Below, one piece after another: positions 55,447-64,000 of a DNA stretch of 64,000 nt. This stretch comes from Candidatus Zhuqueibacterota bacterium (GTDB taxonomy: Bacteria; Zhuqueibacterota; Zhuqueibacteria; Residuimicrobiales; Krinioviventaceae). The DNA lies in assembly GCA_016928775.1 (NCBI GenBank), contig JAFGKD010000033.1:62001-126000 (forward strand), written 5' to 3'. The notes beneath the pieces are model-generated. The model did no database searches. It was not told where the DNA came from and was given only the letters and a program-made list of their open reading frames with translations. A program made the translations under genes and the position numbers. Within the stretch, counting starts at the first letter, position 1; every line of letters starts with the position of its first letter.

Positions 55447-57948
55447 ACTTTCCTCTATCGTCTGCTGCTGCCGAGTTGATGATGTGTTAGGCGCAGCTTT
55501 GGCTTCATCGAATCCCAATCCATCTCCCTTTTTTTTCACTCGAATCCGAGCACCGTCCGTAAAAACACCTTTGAGCAACTCTTCGGCGATTGGATTTTCG
55601 ACAAACTTTTGGATGGTACGTTTGAGTGGGCGAGCGCCATAAATTGGATCAAAACCATATTCGGCGATAAATTCTTTGGCACCTTTTGTCAATTCAATGG
55701 AAATGTTGCGGCTTGCGACTTTGCCTAACATGTCATGCATGACAATGTCTATGATTTTGACCATGTCGTCTCGATTCAATTGGCGAAAGACGACGATTTC
55801 ATCGACACGGTTCAGGAATTCTGGATTAAAGGTATGTTTCATCTCCTCGATAATCCGTTGTCGCATACCCTCATAATTGCTCTCTTCGTTTTGTTGGGCA
55901 AAGCCGATGCCACTGCTCTTTGACACCTGTCGGGCGCCGACATTGGAGGTCATGATGAGGACCGTATTTTTAAAATCGACTTTGCGTCCCAAACCATCAG
56001 TCACATGCCCTTCATCCAAAATTTGCAAAAGAATATTGAATACATCCGGATGCGCTTTTTCAAGCTCATCAAAAAGCACAACAGCATAGGGATGTCGACG
56101 AATTTTTTCCGTCAGTTGTCCACCCTCTTCATAGCCAATATATCCGGGTGGCGCCCCGGTGAGTCGAGAGACGGAGAATTTTTCCATATACTCCGACATG
56201 TCGATGCGAACCAGGGCGTCCTCATCATCAAACATATACTTTGCCAGTTCTTTGGCAAGATAGGTTTTCCCCACACCTGTCGGACCGAGGAAAACAAATG
56301 AACCAATTGGGCGATCCGGATCTTTTAGACCGGCGCGCGTCCGTTGTATCGCACGACTGAGCATCTCGATCACCGGATCCTGGCCGATGACCCGTTTTTT
56401 GAGCTCATCTGCCATGTGCAGCAATTTATCGGACTCGGATTGAACCACTCGCGTGACCGGTATTTTGGTTATCAATGAAACAACTTCTGCTACCTCATCC
56501 GCCGAGACTAACGCATAATGTTCATCCTGCTCGGCATTCCATCGACGTTTTGTCTCTTCGAGCTCATGGATAAGCTGTTTTTCACGATCTCGCAATACGG
56601 CGGCTTTTTCAAAATTTTGTGATCTCACAACCGCATCTTTTTCAGCGCGGACTTTTTTAATCTCTTCTTCGATTTCGGTAATTTCCTTGGGCACGACAAC
56701 ATTGGCGAGATGGACTCGAGCGCCGGTTTCGTCCATTACATCAATGGATTTGTCCGGTTGAAATCGGTCTGAAATATAACGATCCGATAAATTGACGATC
56801 TCTGAAATAGCCTCGTCAGTGTAGCGGACACGATGATGTGCCTCGTAGCGGCTCTTTAATCCCTTGATGATTTCCAATGTTTCTTCCAGAGATGGCGGAT
56901 CGACCATCACTTTTTGGAAACGCCTTTCCAATGCCCCGTCCTTCTCGATATATTGGCGATATTCATCCAGTGTTGTGGCGCCAATGCATTGTAATTCACC
57001 ACGCGAGAGCGCGGGTTTGAACATGTTGGATGCATCCAGGGAACCGGAAGCACCGCCCGCCCCCACAATCGTATGTAGCTCATCGATAAATAAAATGATG
57101 TCGGGTTGTTTTATCAGTTCATTCATAATCGCTTTCATGCGCTCTTCAAACTGACCACGATACTTGGTACCGGCGACAATGGCACCGAGGTCAAGTGTGA
57201 CAACCCTTTTATTATGCAGTATTCGCGGGACTTTTTTTTCAATGATACGAAGTGCCAGACCTTCTGCGATGGCTGTTTTGCCAACGCCGGGTTCACCGAT
57301 GAGCACCGGATTGTTCTTTTTTCGTCGACTTAGAATTTGCGCGACGCGTTGAATTTCATCATCTCTGCCGATGATCGGATCCAATTTATCTTCGCGTGCC
57401 ATTTTTGTGAGATCACGACCAAAATGATCCAGGGCCGGCGTTTGTGATTTTCCCTGATTGGGCTCAGCTGCTCCAGTGGAAGGTGCTCCGGGACCTGAAC
57501 CAGATGGTGCTGGACCATCCAGGACTCGGCCCAATTCTGTCGCGACAGCCTCATACGTGATCCCAAAACTGTTCAAGATTTGCGCCGCCAGGCCTTCCCG
57601 CTCCTTGACAAGCGCCAATAAAAGGTGCTCTGTACCAATAATATCCGATTTGTAACGTTCCGCTTCAACATAGGCGCTCTTTAAAATCTTTTCAGCCCGT
57701 TTGGTGAATGGAATATTCCCCAGCGTCATCGTGTCACTGCTGACACGACCGGCGTCTTCAACCGCCTGCTTTACTTCCCCAAGATCACAGCCCAATGCAT
57801 GCAAAATCTCTATAGCTATCCCTTCGCCCTCACGAATGAGGCCCAACAAGAGATGTTCAGTTCCAATGTAATCATGTCCAAGCCGGAGTGCCTCGTCCCT
57901 CGCAAATTGAATCACCATTTGAACTCGACTCGAAAAATTGTTCTTCAT
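55444..57948 (-). CDS. clpC: ATP-dependent Clp protease ATPase subunit ClpC
   Basis: 834 residues. Two Clp-N repeats open it ([29 protein letters not shown] in part: [20 protein letters not shown]). AAA-1 has [15 protein letters not shown] and [20 protein letters not shown]-type middle domain ([16 protein letters not shown]) marks ClpC rather than ClpA. AAA-2 has [15 protein letters not shown] and [17 protein letters not shown]. It unfolds proteins for ClpP, and MecA/McsB-like adaptors act in other phyla. Monocistronic in view; no CIRCE or CtsR-like repeat is obvious upstream. It converges on the lipoprotein gene through a shared terminator. Confidence 0.96.
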   Translation of the reverse strand: MKNNFSSRVQMVIQFARDEALRLGHDYIGTEHLLLGLIREGEGIAIEILHALGCDLGEVKQAVEDAGRVSSDTMTLGNIPFTKRAEKILKSAYVEAERYKSDIIGTEHLLLALVKEREGLAAQILNSFGITYEAVATELGRVLDGPAPSGSGPGAPSTGAAEPNQGKSQTPALDHFGRDLTKMAREDKLDPIIGRDDEIQRVAQILSRRKKNNPVLIGEPGVGKTAIAEGLALRIIEKKVPRILHNKRVVTLDLGAIVAGTKYRGQFEERMKAIMNELIKQPDIILFIDELHTIVGAGGASGSLDASNMFKPALSRGELQCIGATTLDEYRQYIEKDGALERRFQKVMVDPPSLEETLEIIKGLKSRYEAHHRVRYTDEAISEIVNLSDRYISDRFQPDKSIDVMDETGARVHLANVVVPKEITEIEEEIKKVRAEKDAVVRSQNFEKAAVLRDREKQLIHELEETKRRWNAEQDEHYALVSADEVAEVVSLITKIPVTRVVQSESDKLLHMADELKKRVIGQDPVIEMLSRAIQRTRAGLKDPDRPIGSFVFLGPTGVGKTYLAKELAKYMFDDEDALVRIDMSEYMEKFSVSRLTGAPPGYIGYEEGGQLTEKIRRHPYAVVLFDELEKAHPDVFNILLQILDEGHVTDGLGRKVDFKNTVLIMTSNVGARQVSKSSGIGFAQQNEESNYEGMRQRIIEEMKHTFNPEFLNRVDEIVVFRQLNRDDMVKIIDIVMHDMLGKVASRNISIELTKGAKEFIAEYGFDPIYGARPLKRTIQKFVENPIAEELLKGVFTDGARIRVKKKGDGLGFDEAKAAPNTSSTRQQQTIEES

Positions 57949-58070
57949 AAAAAACTCCGATGGCAGATATCTATACTAAATTACGTAATATAAACAATTT
58001 TGGCAATAACAAGTTTCCAATTAATTTGTATATTAAAATGTAAGAAAATATGACTTAAACGAAAAGCACT

Positions 58071-58772
58071 TTATTTGCTATTTCGGAGTGATCTTTTTAT
58101 ACGGCCATCGTAAAGTTCAATGATTCGGTCAGCGCGCTTCGCCAAATCATGATTATGCGTGACGATGATGAGGGTTTGTTTATGTTCGCGGCTGAGGTGC
58201 CAGAGGAGGGCATGCAGGGCTTGAGCGGTTTTCATGTCCAGATTACCCGAGGGTTCATCAGCCAGGAGCAAACGGGGCGAGTTGATCAACGCGCGGGCCA
58301 CCGCAACCCGCTGTTGTTCGCCGCCGGACATTTCTTTTGGACGATGATCGATACGCTGCTCGAGACCAACCTCCTCTAAAAGCGCTGTTGCTCTTTTTTG
58401 CAGCTCTGACTTTGATTTACCCCCAATGAGGCTTGGCATCATGACGTTCTCTAACGCCGAGAACTCGGGCAGAAGATGATGCGCCTGAAAGACAAATCCC
58501 GCAGTTTGGTTACGAATCTGTGCCAGTTTTGCATCATCGTATGAAAAAACGTTCTGTCTGTCGATCTCAACGTGTCCCTTTGAAGGGCGATCCAAAATGC
58601 CGATAATATGCAGTAACGTGCTTTTGCCAACGCCAGAGGGTCCTACAACTGCGATGATTTCACCTTCGCGCACCTCCATATCAATGCCCTTGAGGACATC
58701 GAGGCTGTTATTGCGCCCCATGCGATAACTTTTGTGAACATTGATCACGCGCAAGATCGGCTGATTTTCCAT
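58071..58772 (-). CDS. lolD: ABC transporter ATP-binding protein, LolD type
   Basis: 233 residues from ATG 58772 (AAGG 11 bases upstream; the ATG at 58781 is too close to that site). Walker A is [17 protein letters not shown], the Q-loop [18 protein letters not shown] (LLPEF is typical of LolD), signature [15 protein letters not shown], Walker [13 protein letters not shown], and H-loop [10 protein letters not shown]. LolD powers the release of outer-membrane lipoproteins to LolA. It follows the LolC/E permease after a 72-base gap containing a hairpin. MacB/FtsE-type exporters are close relatives. Confidence 0.88.
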   Translation of the reverse strand: MENQPILRVINVHKSYRMGRNNSLDVLKGIDMEVREGEIIAVVGPSGVGKSTLLHIIGILDRPSKGHVEIDRQNVFSYDDAKLAQIRNQTAGFVFQAHHLLPEFSALENVMMPSLIGGKSKSELQKRATALLEEVGLEQRIDHRPKEMSGGEQQRVAVARALINSPRLLLADEPSGNLDMKTAQALHALLWHLSREHKQTLIIVTHNHDLAKRADRIIELYDGRIKRSLRNSK

Positions 58773-58799
58773 ATAAAGCATACCTTAATACAAAGTTGA

Positions 58800-58832
58800 A
58801 TGCTCGCCATTCGATTCAAGCGGAGCGAGCAT
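58800..58832 (-). other. Perfect 8-bp intercistronic stem-loop between lolE and lolD
   Basis: ATGCTCGC (58800-58807) pairs perfectly with GCGAGCAT (58825-58832) across a 17-base loop. No T-run follows, so it is not a normal terminator. It lies between two co-directional genes of one complex and may set relative expression, act as a processing site, or bind a protein. Confidence 0.4.
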
Positions 58833-58844
58833 CTAAAACCGAGC

Positions 58845-60092
58845 CTATTCGTATCTTATTGAAGCGACTGGATCCAGCTTTGCCGCTCGCGATGCCGGGT
58901 AAACGGCCGCACTATAGGTAATTAAAATCGCAGCAACCGCAATGATGGTAAAATCAGTCCATTTCATCAAAATCGGCAACCAATCGATAATATAAACATC
59001 ATTGGGCAAAGCGAAAAATTTGTAGCGAAGCTGTGCCCAGCAAAGAGCAAAGCCAAAAAGACAACCCATCACTGTACCAAGTACGCCAACGAACAAGCCT
59101 TCAAATGTAAAAATACGCTGGATACCACGGCTCGTCGCACCCATGGATTTGAGGATACCGATTTCGCGAGTTTTTTCCATGGTGACCATAATCATCGTAC
59201 TGATGATATTGAATGCTGCAACCATGATGATCAAACTGAGAATAATAAATGCCGCCCATTTTTCAATTTTCATCCAGGCAAACAAGTTTTGGTTGAGATC
59301 ATACCAGGTCAGTACGCGATAAGGATAACCGAGCTCCTCGTCGAGGATCTGCTCTACCGTGTTGGCGTTTTCGTAATGATCGAGTTTGATGCCGATGCCT
59401 GAAACTTTATTGTTCATGCGAAAGAGCTTTTGCGCCGAAACAATCGAAATGTATGCCATGTTATCGTCAAACTCAAACAGTCCGGTTTCAAAATAGCCGG
59501 TGACAACAAACTGCATCATCTGCGGCATCTGTCCCACTCGGGTGACGTCCTCAAAGCTGGCGAGGATGACTTGATCTCCGACCGTCACCATCAACCGGTC
59601 GGCGAGATTAAAGCCAAGAACGATACCCGGCAGTTGACGCGTCGAACCGTCTTCTTGCTCAACCTCGACTATTGCAATATTTAACTCGCCATAATTGATA
59701 CTTTTTTGCACATCCGTAACATTGTTTATCGTCTCAATATCGATGCCGCGAATGATGAGACCAGTGGTTTCTGTCTTTGACTTGATCAAGCCTTTTTTAT
59801 GAACATAGGGTGTCATGGCAACAATATGCGGTGTGTCTTTAATCTGCTGCATTATATTTGTATAATCATCCACGCCTTTATCATGAAAAGTACGAACTTT
59901 GACGTGCGCATCCACGCCGATGAAGCGCGAGCGCACTTCGGACTCAAAGCCATTCATCACCGATAAAACGATGATTAATGCCGCCACACCAATCGTCACA
60001 CCGGCGATGGAAATGTAGGAAATAAGGGAAATAAATCCGGTTTTGCGTTTGGATTTCAGGTAACGAAGAGCGATAAAGAGTTCATATGACAT
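58845..60092 (-). CDS. lolE: Lipoprotein-releasing ABC permease, LolC/LolE type
   Basis: 415 residues. The LolC/E start FIALRYLKSKRKTGFISLISYISI leads into the first helix (GVTIGVAALIIVLSVMNGF, the family signature), a large periplasmic domain (about 45-270), then three FtsX-type helices with TREIGILKSMGATSRGIQRIF and the terminal PASRAAKLDPVASIRYE coupling motif. It dimerises to extract lipoproteins from the inner membrane. Only one permease gene is present, as in many FCB species, so a homodimer is likely. LolC or LolF would be equally fair names. It precedes lolD and follows lysS by 24 bases. Confidence 0.9.
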   Translation of the reverse strand: MSYELFIALRYLKSKRKTGFISLISYISIAGVTIGVAALIIVLSVMNGFESEVRSRFIGVDAHVKVRTFHDKGVDDYTNIMQQIKDTPHIVAMTPYVHKKGLIKSKTETTGLIIRGIDIETINNVTDVQKSINYGELNIAIVEVEQEDGSTRQLPGIVLGFNLADRLMVTVGDQVILASFEDVTRVGQMPQMMQFVVTGYFETGLFEFDDNMAYISIVSAQKLFRMNNKVSGIGIKLDHYENANTVEQILDEELGYPYRVLTWYDLNQNLFAWMKIEKWAAFIILSLIIMVAAFNIISTMIMVTMEKTREIGILKSMGATSRGIQRIFTFEGLFVGVLGTVMGCLFGFALCWAQLRYKFFALPNDVYIIDWLPILMKWTDFTIIAVAAILITYSAAVYPASRAAKLDPVASIRYE

Positions 60093-60116
60093 TTGTTTTC
60101 CCTGGAAAGGATCGTT

Positions 60117-61622
60117 CTATTTTTCCGGCCGCATAGTCGGGAAAAAGATTACATCACGAATTGATGCCTGGTCCGTCAGCAGCATCACCAGGCGGTCAAT
60201 GCCCATGCCAAGGCCGGCTGTTGGCGGCATACCGTATTCGAGGGCGCGGAGGAAATCCTCGTCCAGCATTTGCGCTTCATCGTCGCCTGCCTCTTTGAGT
60301 TTCATCTGACCCTCAAACCGCTCGCGTTGATCGATGGGATCATTCAACTCGGAAAAGGCATTGCCAATTTCGCGTCCCGCAACATATGGTTCGAATCGTT
60401 CCACAAGTTTTGCATTCTTTCGATGCCGCTTCGCCAATGGTGACAATTCCACCGGATAGTCACAAATAAATACGGGTTGAATCAAATGCGGTTCAACTTT
60501 TTCTGCAAAGATTTCATCAATGATTTTACCAACGCCCCAGAAATCTTCTGTTTCAACACCCAGTTCTTTTGCCACTGCCTTAAGCTGGTCGATATTCATA
60601 CGGCTGAGATTTACACCAGTGTATTTTTCGATGGCCTCAAATAGCGGCAGTCGCGGCCATGGTGCGGTGAGATCGATCTCAGTCCCTTGATAGGTAATCT
60701 TTGACGTGCCCAACACTTTTTGCGCGATAAAATTGACCATCTCCTCCACCAGGTTCATCATGAATTGGTAGTCCTCATAGGCCACATAAATTTCCATCAT
60801 GGTGAATTCCGGATTGTGGGTGCGATCGATACCCTCATTGCGAAAATCTTTGCTAATCTCGTAGACACCATCGTATCCGCCAACAATGAGCCGTTTCAAA
60901 TAAAGTTCATCGGCAATGCGCATGTATAATGTCATGTCAAGGGCATTATGATACGTAATGAATGGACGCGCTGTTGCGCCGCCGTACAGGGGTTGCAGCA
61001 CCGGTGTTTCGACCTCAAGATAACCACGATTATCGAGATATTCGCGCATGGCGCTGATGATTTGCGATCGCGTGCGAAAAACGTCCATGACTTGGCGATT
61101 GACAATCAAATCTATATAGCGTTGCCGATAACGCGCTTCAGTATCGACAAAGGCATCATAGGTTGTTATTTCGCCATCTTGTTCTTTTTCTTTGACAATC
61201 GGCAGTGGTCGCAGGTTTTTTGTCAATAATTCAAGTTTTTTAACCACCACGGTTATTTCGCCGGTTCGGGTTTTCATCACCTCGCCTTCGACGCCGATAA
61301 TATCCCCGATATCGAGCAGTTTAAACAGAGAATAGCTCTCATCGCCAATCGCATCCATTCGAACGTAAATCTGGATGCGTGCCGTGGCATCCATAATGTG
61401 CGCAAAGGAGGCTTTGCCCATACGCCGAATGGCCATGATACGACCGGCTAACGACACAATCTTGTTTTCAAAGTTGTCAAAATCGGCAAGAATATGACTC
61501 GCAGTGTTGGAACGTTTGTAGCTGTATGTAAACGGATTCACTCCGGCTGTTTGAATCTGCGCCAGTTTTTCCCGGCGCACTTTCATCACCTCGGACAGAT
61601 CCTGGATGTGTTCGTCACTCAT
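60117..61622 (-). CDS. lysS: Lysyl-tRNA synthetase, class II
   Basis: 501 residues. The OB-fold anticodon domain (about 55-150, VSLAGRIMAIRRMGKASFAHI) is followed by the class II core: motif 1 VMDVFRTRSQIISAMREYLDNRGYLEVETPVL (in part FLEVETP-like RGYLEVETP), motif 2 FRNEGIDRTHNPEFTMMEIY and motif 3 AGLGMGIDRLVMLLT. It charges tRNA-Lys in the cytoplasm. ATG 61622 is preferred; a TTG at 61628 overlaps the prfB stop and lacks a better site. The chosen ATG follows the prfB stop by 2 bases. Confidence 0.97.
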   Translation of the reverse strand: MSDEHIQDLSEVMKVRREKLAQIQTAGVNPFTYSYKRSNTASHILADFDNFENKIVSLAGRIMAIRRMGKASFAHIMDATARIQIYVRMDAIGDESYSLFKLLDIGDIIGVEGEVMKTRTGEITVVVKKLELLTKNLRPLPIVKEKEQDGEITTYDAFVDTEARYRQRYIDLIVNRQVMDVFRTRSQIISAMREYLDNRGYLEVETPVLQPLYGGATARPFITYHNALDMTLYMRIADELYLKRLIVGGYDGVYEISKDFRNEGIDRTHNPEFTMMEIYVAYEDYQFMMNLVEEMVNFIAQKVLGTSKITYQGTEIDLTAPWPRLPLFEAIEKYTGVNLSRMNIDQLKAVAKELGVETEDFWGVGKIIDEIFAEKVEPHLIQPVFICDYPVELSPLAKRHRKNAKLVERFEPYVAGREIGNAFSELNDPIDQRERFEGQMKLKEAGDDEAQMLDEDFLRALEYGMPPTAGLGMGIDRLVMLLTDQASIRDVIFFPTMRPEK

Positions 61623-61624
61623 GA

Positions 61625-62717
61625 TCAACCCATCATCAAGTAAGCTTCAATAAAATCATTCAAGTCACCATCCATGACGCTGTGAACGTCGCTGGTTTCG
61701 ATATTTGTACGGTGATCTTTGACCATATTATACGGCTGAAATACATAGGAGCGAATTTGACTCCCCCATGCGATCTCTTTTTTGGTGTTTTCAAGTTTGT
61801 CACGCTCGGCTTGTTCTTCTTCCAGCTTTTTTTGATAAAGATGCGCCATCAACATTTTCATAGCTGCTTCTTTATTACGATGTTGTGAACGTTCGTTTTG
61901 ACATTGGACAACAATACCGGTCGGGATATGGGTGATGCGCACGGCTGAGCTCGTCTTGTTCACGTGCTGTCCGCCGGCGCCGCTGGCTCGATAGGTATCG
62001 ATGCGCAGGTCTTTTTCATCGACATCAATTTCAGTGGGATTATCAATCTCCGGATAGACAAAAACAGAAGCGAACGATGTATGGCGGCGTTTGTTGGCAT
62101 CGAACGGTGAAATACGCACGAGCCGATGCACGCCAGCTTCGGCTTTCAAATAGCCATAGGCATAATCACCAGTGACTTCAATGGAGACGCTTTTGATACC
62201 CGCTTCATCCCCGGCCTGGAAATCGAGAATTTCGCTGGTAAATCCTTGCCGTTCAAACCATCGTTGATACATGCGCATGAGCATTTGCGCCCAGTCCTGC
62301 GACTCGGTACCACCGGCGCCGGGATGAATCGTCAAAATGGCATCTTTAGAGTCCTCGGGGTTACCGAGCATCCTTTGAAATTCGAGACGAGAGATTTCTT
62401 TTTCCAGTTTCTCCGCGTCGGCGTTCAAATCTTCACCGACGCTTGTATCTTTTTCTTCTTCCGCTAATAACAGCAGCTCTTCCGTGCTCTGATGGTCGTC
62501 ATTCACTTTTTGCCAGGCCTGAACAATATCACGGCGCGCGCTGATTTCGCGCATCACCTTTTGGGCTTTTTCATTATCATTCCAAAACCCTTCTTTTTGA
62601 GATACTGCTTCAAGTTCCGCTATCTCCTTCTCCTTTGTCTCAATGTCAAAGAAACCTCCGGAGGTTTTGAATCCTCTCCTTCAGGTCAACCAATTGTTCT
62701 CTTGTCTCGTCAAACAT
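61625..62717 (-). CDS. prfB: Peptide chain release factor 2, expressed by programmed +1 frameshift
   Basis: Zero frame starts at ATG 62717 and encodes 23 residues (MFDETREQLVDLK, then RIQNLRRFL) up to an in-frame TGA at 62648-62646. Shifting +1 at CTT continues at GAC 62647 for 340 more residues, giving 363 in total, the normal RF2 length. SPF (in RISPFDANKRRH) is the stop-codon reading tripeptide of RF2, and GAGGQHVNKT holds the GGQ peptide-release loop. RF2 ends translation at UGA and UAA. Low RF2 makes ribosomes pause at the UGA and shift, so the protein controls its own synthesis. An open frame starting at 62557 is only the C-terminal part. Its stop is 2 bases before the lysS ATG. Confidence 0.95.
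62645..62659 (-). promoter_or_regulatory. prfB programmed frameshift site
   Basis: On the minus strand GGAGG (62659-62655), TTT, CTT, TGA, C. This matches the canonical bacterial RF2 site: a Shine-Dalgarno-like stimulator exactly three bases before the slippery CTT, then UGA followed by C. All elements are intact. Confidence 0.93.
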
Positions 62718-62884
62718 GACATCACCATCATTATTTTGAAATTTAAAAACATTAAATATAAAAGAATAATACCAAAGAGTCAAGATGAGAAAACTGATGA
62801 TTTTTGCTATTTGATTTATTGCATGAATTTCTTAAATTAATAGCTTTTTTTTGGCAATTAACTATTTGAAGGATTATATCAGAA

Positions 62885-64000
62885 ATGGCTGATATACAAA
62901 AAAGGCGCAACATCGGAATTAGCGCCCATATCGATTCCGGGAAAACAACGTTGACCGAGCGAATCCTGTTTTACACGCAAAGAATTCACGCCATCCATGA
63001 AGTTCGGGGCAAGGATGGTGTTGGTGCTAAAATGGATTCCATGGAGCTCGAACGTGAGCGTGGCATCACCATACAGTCCGCCTCAACAAATGTGCAATGG
63101 AAGAATTATTCGATTGACATTATTGATACTCCAGGTCATGTAGATTTTACTGTCGAAGTTGAAAGATCGCTGCGTGTCCTGGATGGCGCCGTGTTAGTGT
63201 TATGTGCAGTCGGCGGCGTACAATCCCAGTCCATCACTGTGGATCGCCAAATGACCCGCTACAAAGTGCCGCGAATCGCCTTTGTCAATAAATGCGATCG
63301 AATGGGCGCCAATCCGGAAAAAGTGACCGAACAATTGCGCGACAAGCTCAATCACAATGCTGTTCTTTTGCAGCTTCCCATTGGTCTCGAACAGAATTTC
63401 TCCGGCATCATCGATCTCATCAAAATGAAAGCCTATTATTTTGAGGGCGATGCTGGTGAGCACATCCGGGAAGACAATATTCCAGGCGTGTATTTGGATA
63501 AAGCCCTTGAGAAACGTGATGTTCTGCTGGATACGGTCTCCCTGTTCAGCGATGAACTGATGGAAGCTTATCTTGAAGACCGCGTAACCGAGGATTTGAT
63601 CTACAAAGCCGTCAGAAAGGGGACGCTGGCCCTCGAATTAACGCCGGTATTGTTGGGATCAGCGTTCAAGAACAAAGGCGTGCAGTTGCTGTTAGATGCT
63701 GTGGTGGCATACCTCCCTTCACCGCAGGATGTTACGAATACGGCCCTTGATCTGGACAATGGAGAAGCAAGCGTTATCCTGACGACAAAGAGAGAAGATC
63801 CCCTGGTTATGCTGGCATTCAAGCTCGATGACACGCGGTTTGGTCAACTCACCTATGTTCGTGTCTACCAGGGTATGGTGAGCAAGGGATCTGAAATCAT
63901 AAACTCGCGCACCGGGAAAAAATCGCGAGTTGGCCGACTGATACGCATGCACGCGGATGAAATGGAAGACATAACAAGCGCCGGACCCGGGGAAATTGTC
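62885..64000 (+). CDS. fusA: Elongation factor G, mitochondrial/spd-type EF-G1, N-terminal 372 residues (runs off the window)
   Basis: ATG 62885 follows AAGGA by 11 bases. GTPase motifs: G1 [10 protein letters not shown]2 ERERGITI, G3 DTPGHVDF, G4 NKCDRMG (Asn-Lys-x-Asp) and G5 GSAFKNKG. In place of the usual GxxHDG before the switch it has [16 protein letters not shown], and [16 protein letters not shown] follows G3. Both resemble mitochondrial EF-G1 and the EF-G1 of spirochaetes, planctomycetes and some deltaproteobacteria rather than canonical fusA. Such EF-Gs translocate tRNA and leave recycling to a second EF-G2. Domain II begins near residue 300 ([22 protein letters not shown]). It is divergent from prfB; the end lies outside the window. 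Confidence 0.9.
   Translation, partial: MADIQKRRNIGISAHIDSGKTTLTERILFYTQRIHAIHEVRGKDGVGAKMDSMELERERGITIQSASTNVQWKNYSIDIIDTPGHVDFTVEVERSLRVLDGAVLVLCAVGGVQSQSITVDRQMTRYKVPRIAFVNKCDRMGANPEKVTEQLRDKLNHNAVLLQLPIGLEQNFSGIIDLIKMKAYYFEGDAGEHIREDNIPGVYLDKALEKRDVLLDTVSLFSDELMEAYLEDRVTEDLIYKAVRKGTLALELTPVLLGSAFKNKGVQLLLDAVVAYLPSPQDVTNTALDLDNGEASVILTTKREDPLVMLAFKLDDTRFGQLTYVRVYQGMVSKGSEIINSRTGKKSRVGRLIRMHADEMEDITSAGPGEIV

Noticed and set aside
61625..62717. prfB as a frameshifted pseudogene
   Set aside because: The break falls exactly at a canonical RF2 recoding site, so it is programmed rather than a mutation.
1..64000. tRNA, rRNA, CRISPR, insertion sequences, prophage or integration sites
   Set aside because: No cloverleaf-like segment, regularly spaced repeat array, transposase, integrase or terminal inverted repeat was seen; gaps are short and mostly explained.

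Overview
The window reads as chromosomal DNA from an uncultured Gram-negative bacterium. I infer the Fibrobacterota-Chlorobiota-Bacteroidota (FCB) superphylum or a neighbouring candidate phylum. The evidence is a PorV-like outer-membrane barrel beside a DUF11 surface protein with a FlgD/T9SS-type C-terminal domain, an Ig-like lipoprotein with a GGP-D-PP signature, a Wzi-type capsule protein, a complete mevalonate operon, and a spirochaete/mitochondrial-type EF-G. No species can be named from sequence alone. Coding density is very high. Many genes overlap by 4 bases, and GTG or TTG starts are common. I found no rRNA, tRNA, CRISPR array, insertion sequence or phage gene.

Layout. 1-3.7 kb: the N-terminus of a nucleotide-sugar dehydrogenase, RlmD methyltransferase and an exported amidohydrolase. 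4-9.8 kb: a two-gene surface module (DUF11 repeat protein, PorV/OmpA barrel). 9.8-19.4 kb: envelope glycan genes (methyltransferase, GT2, flippase, YfhO-like protein with a coupled histidine kinase, SDR epimerase, UDPGP-type uridylyltransferase). 19.5-24.5 kb: Lon, Hsp20 and the KtrAB potassium system. 24.6-34.6 kb: a PAS/GAF hybrid kinase, photolyase, a metal permease with an HMA domain, L-lactate dehydrogenase, a HAD/serine-hydrolase/nitroreductase operon and an SMP-30 protein.

34.7-42 kb: a compact mevalonate operon, transcribed hmgR-fni-mvaS-mvk-GHMP kinase-mvaD-ubiA. It covers HMG-CoA to IPP/DMAPP plus a prenyltransferase. A thioredoxin-tail remnant lies between mvaD and ubiA, and an 11-base-period direct repeat lies before hmgR. 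Just upstream on the same strand are Wzi, GT2 and PAP2 genes, which join envelope glycan and polyprenyl-carrier functions to isoprenoid supply.

45.4-53.6 kb: a TRAP transporter with a universal stress protein, preceded by a four-gene set: nucleoside hydrolase lipoprotein, secernin-like hydrolase, class III aminotransferase and an unrecognised protein with kinase-like motifs. This set is my best candidate for an undescribed metabolic system. 53.7-64 kb: an Ig-like lipoprotein, ClpC, LolD/LolE, LysS, prfB with an intact programmed +1 frameshift, and the start of the divergent EF-G gene.
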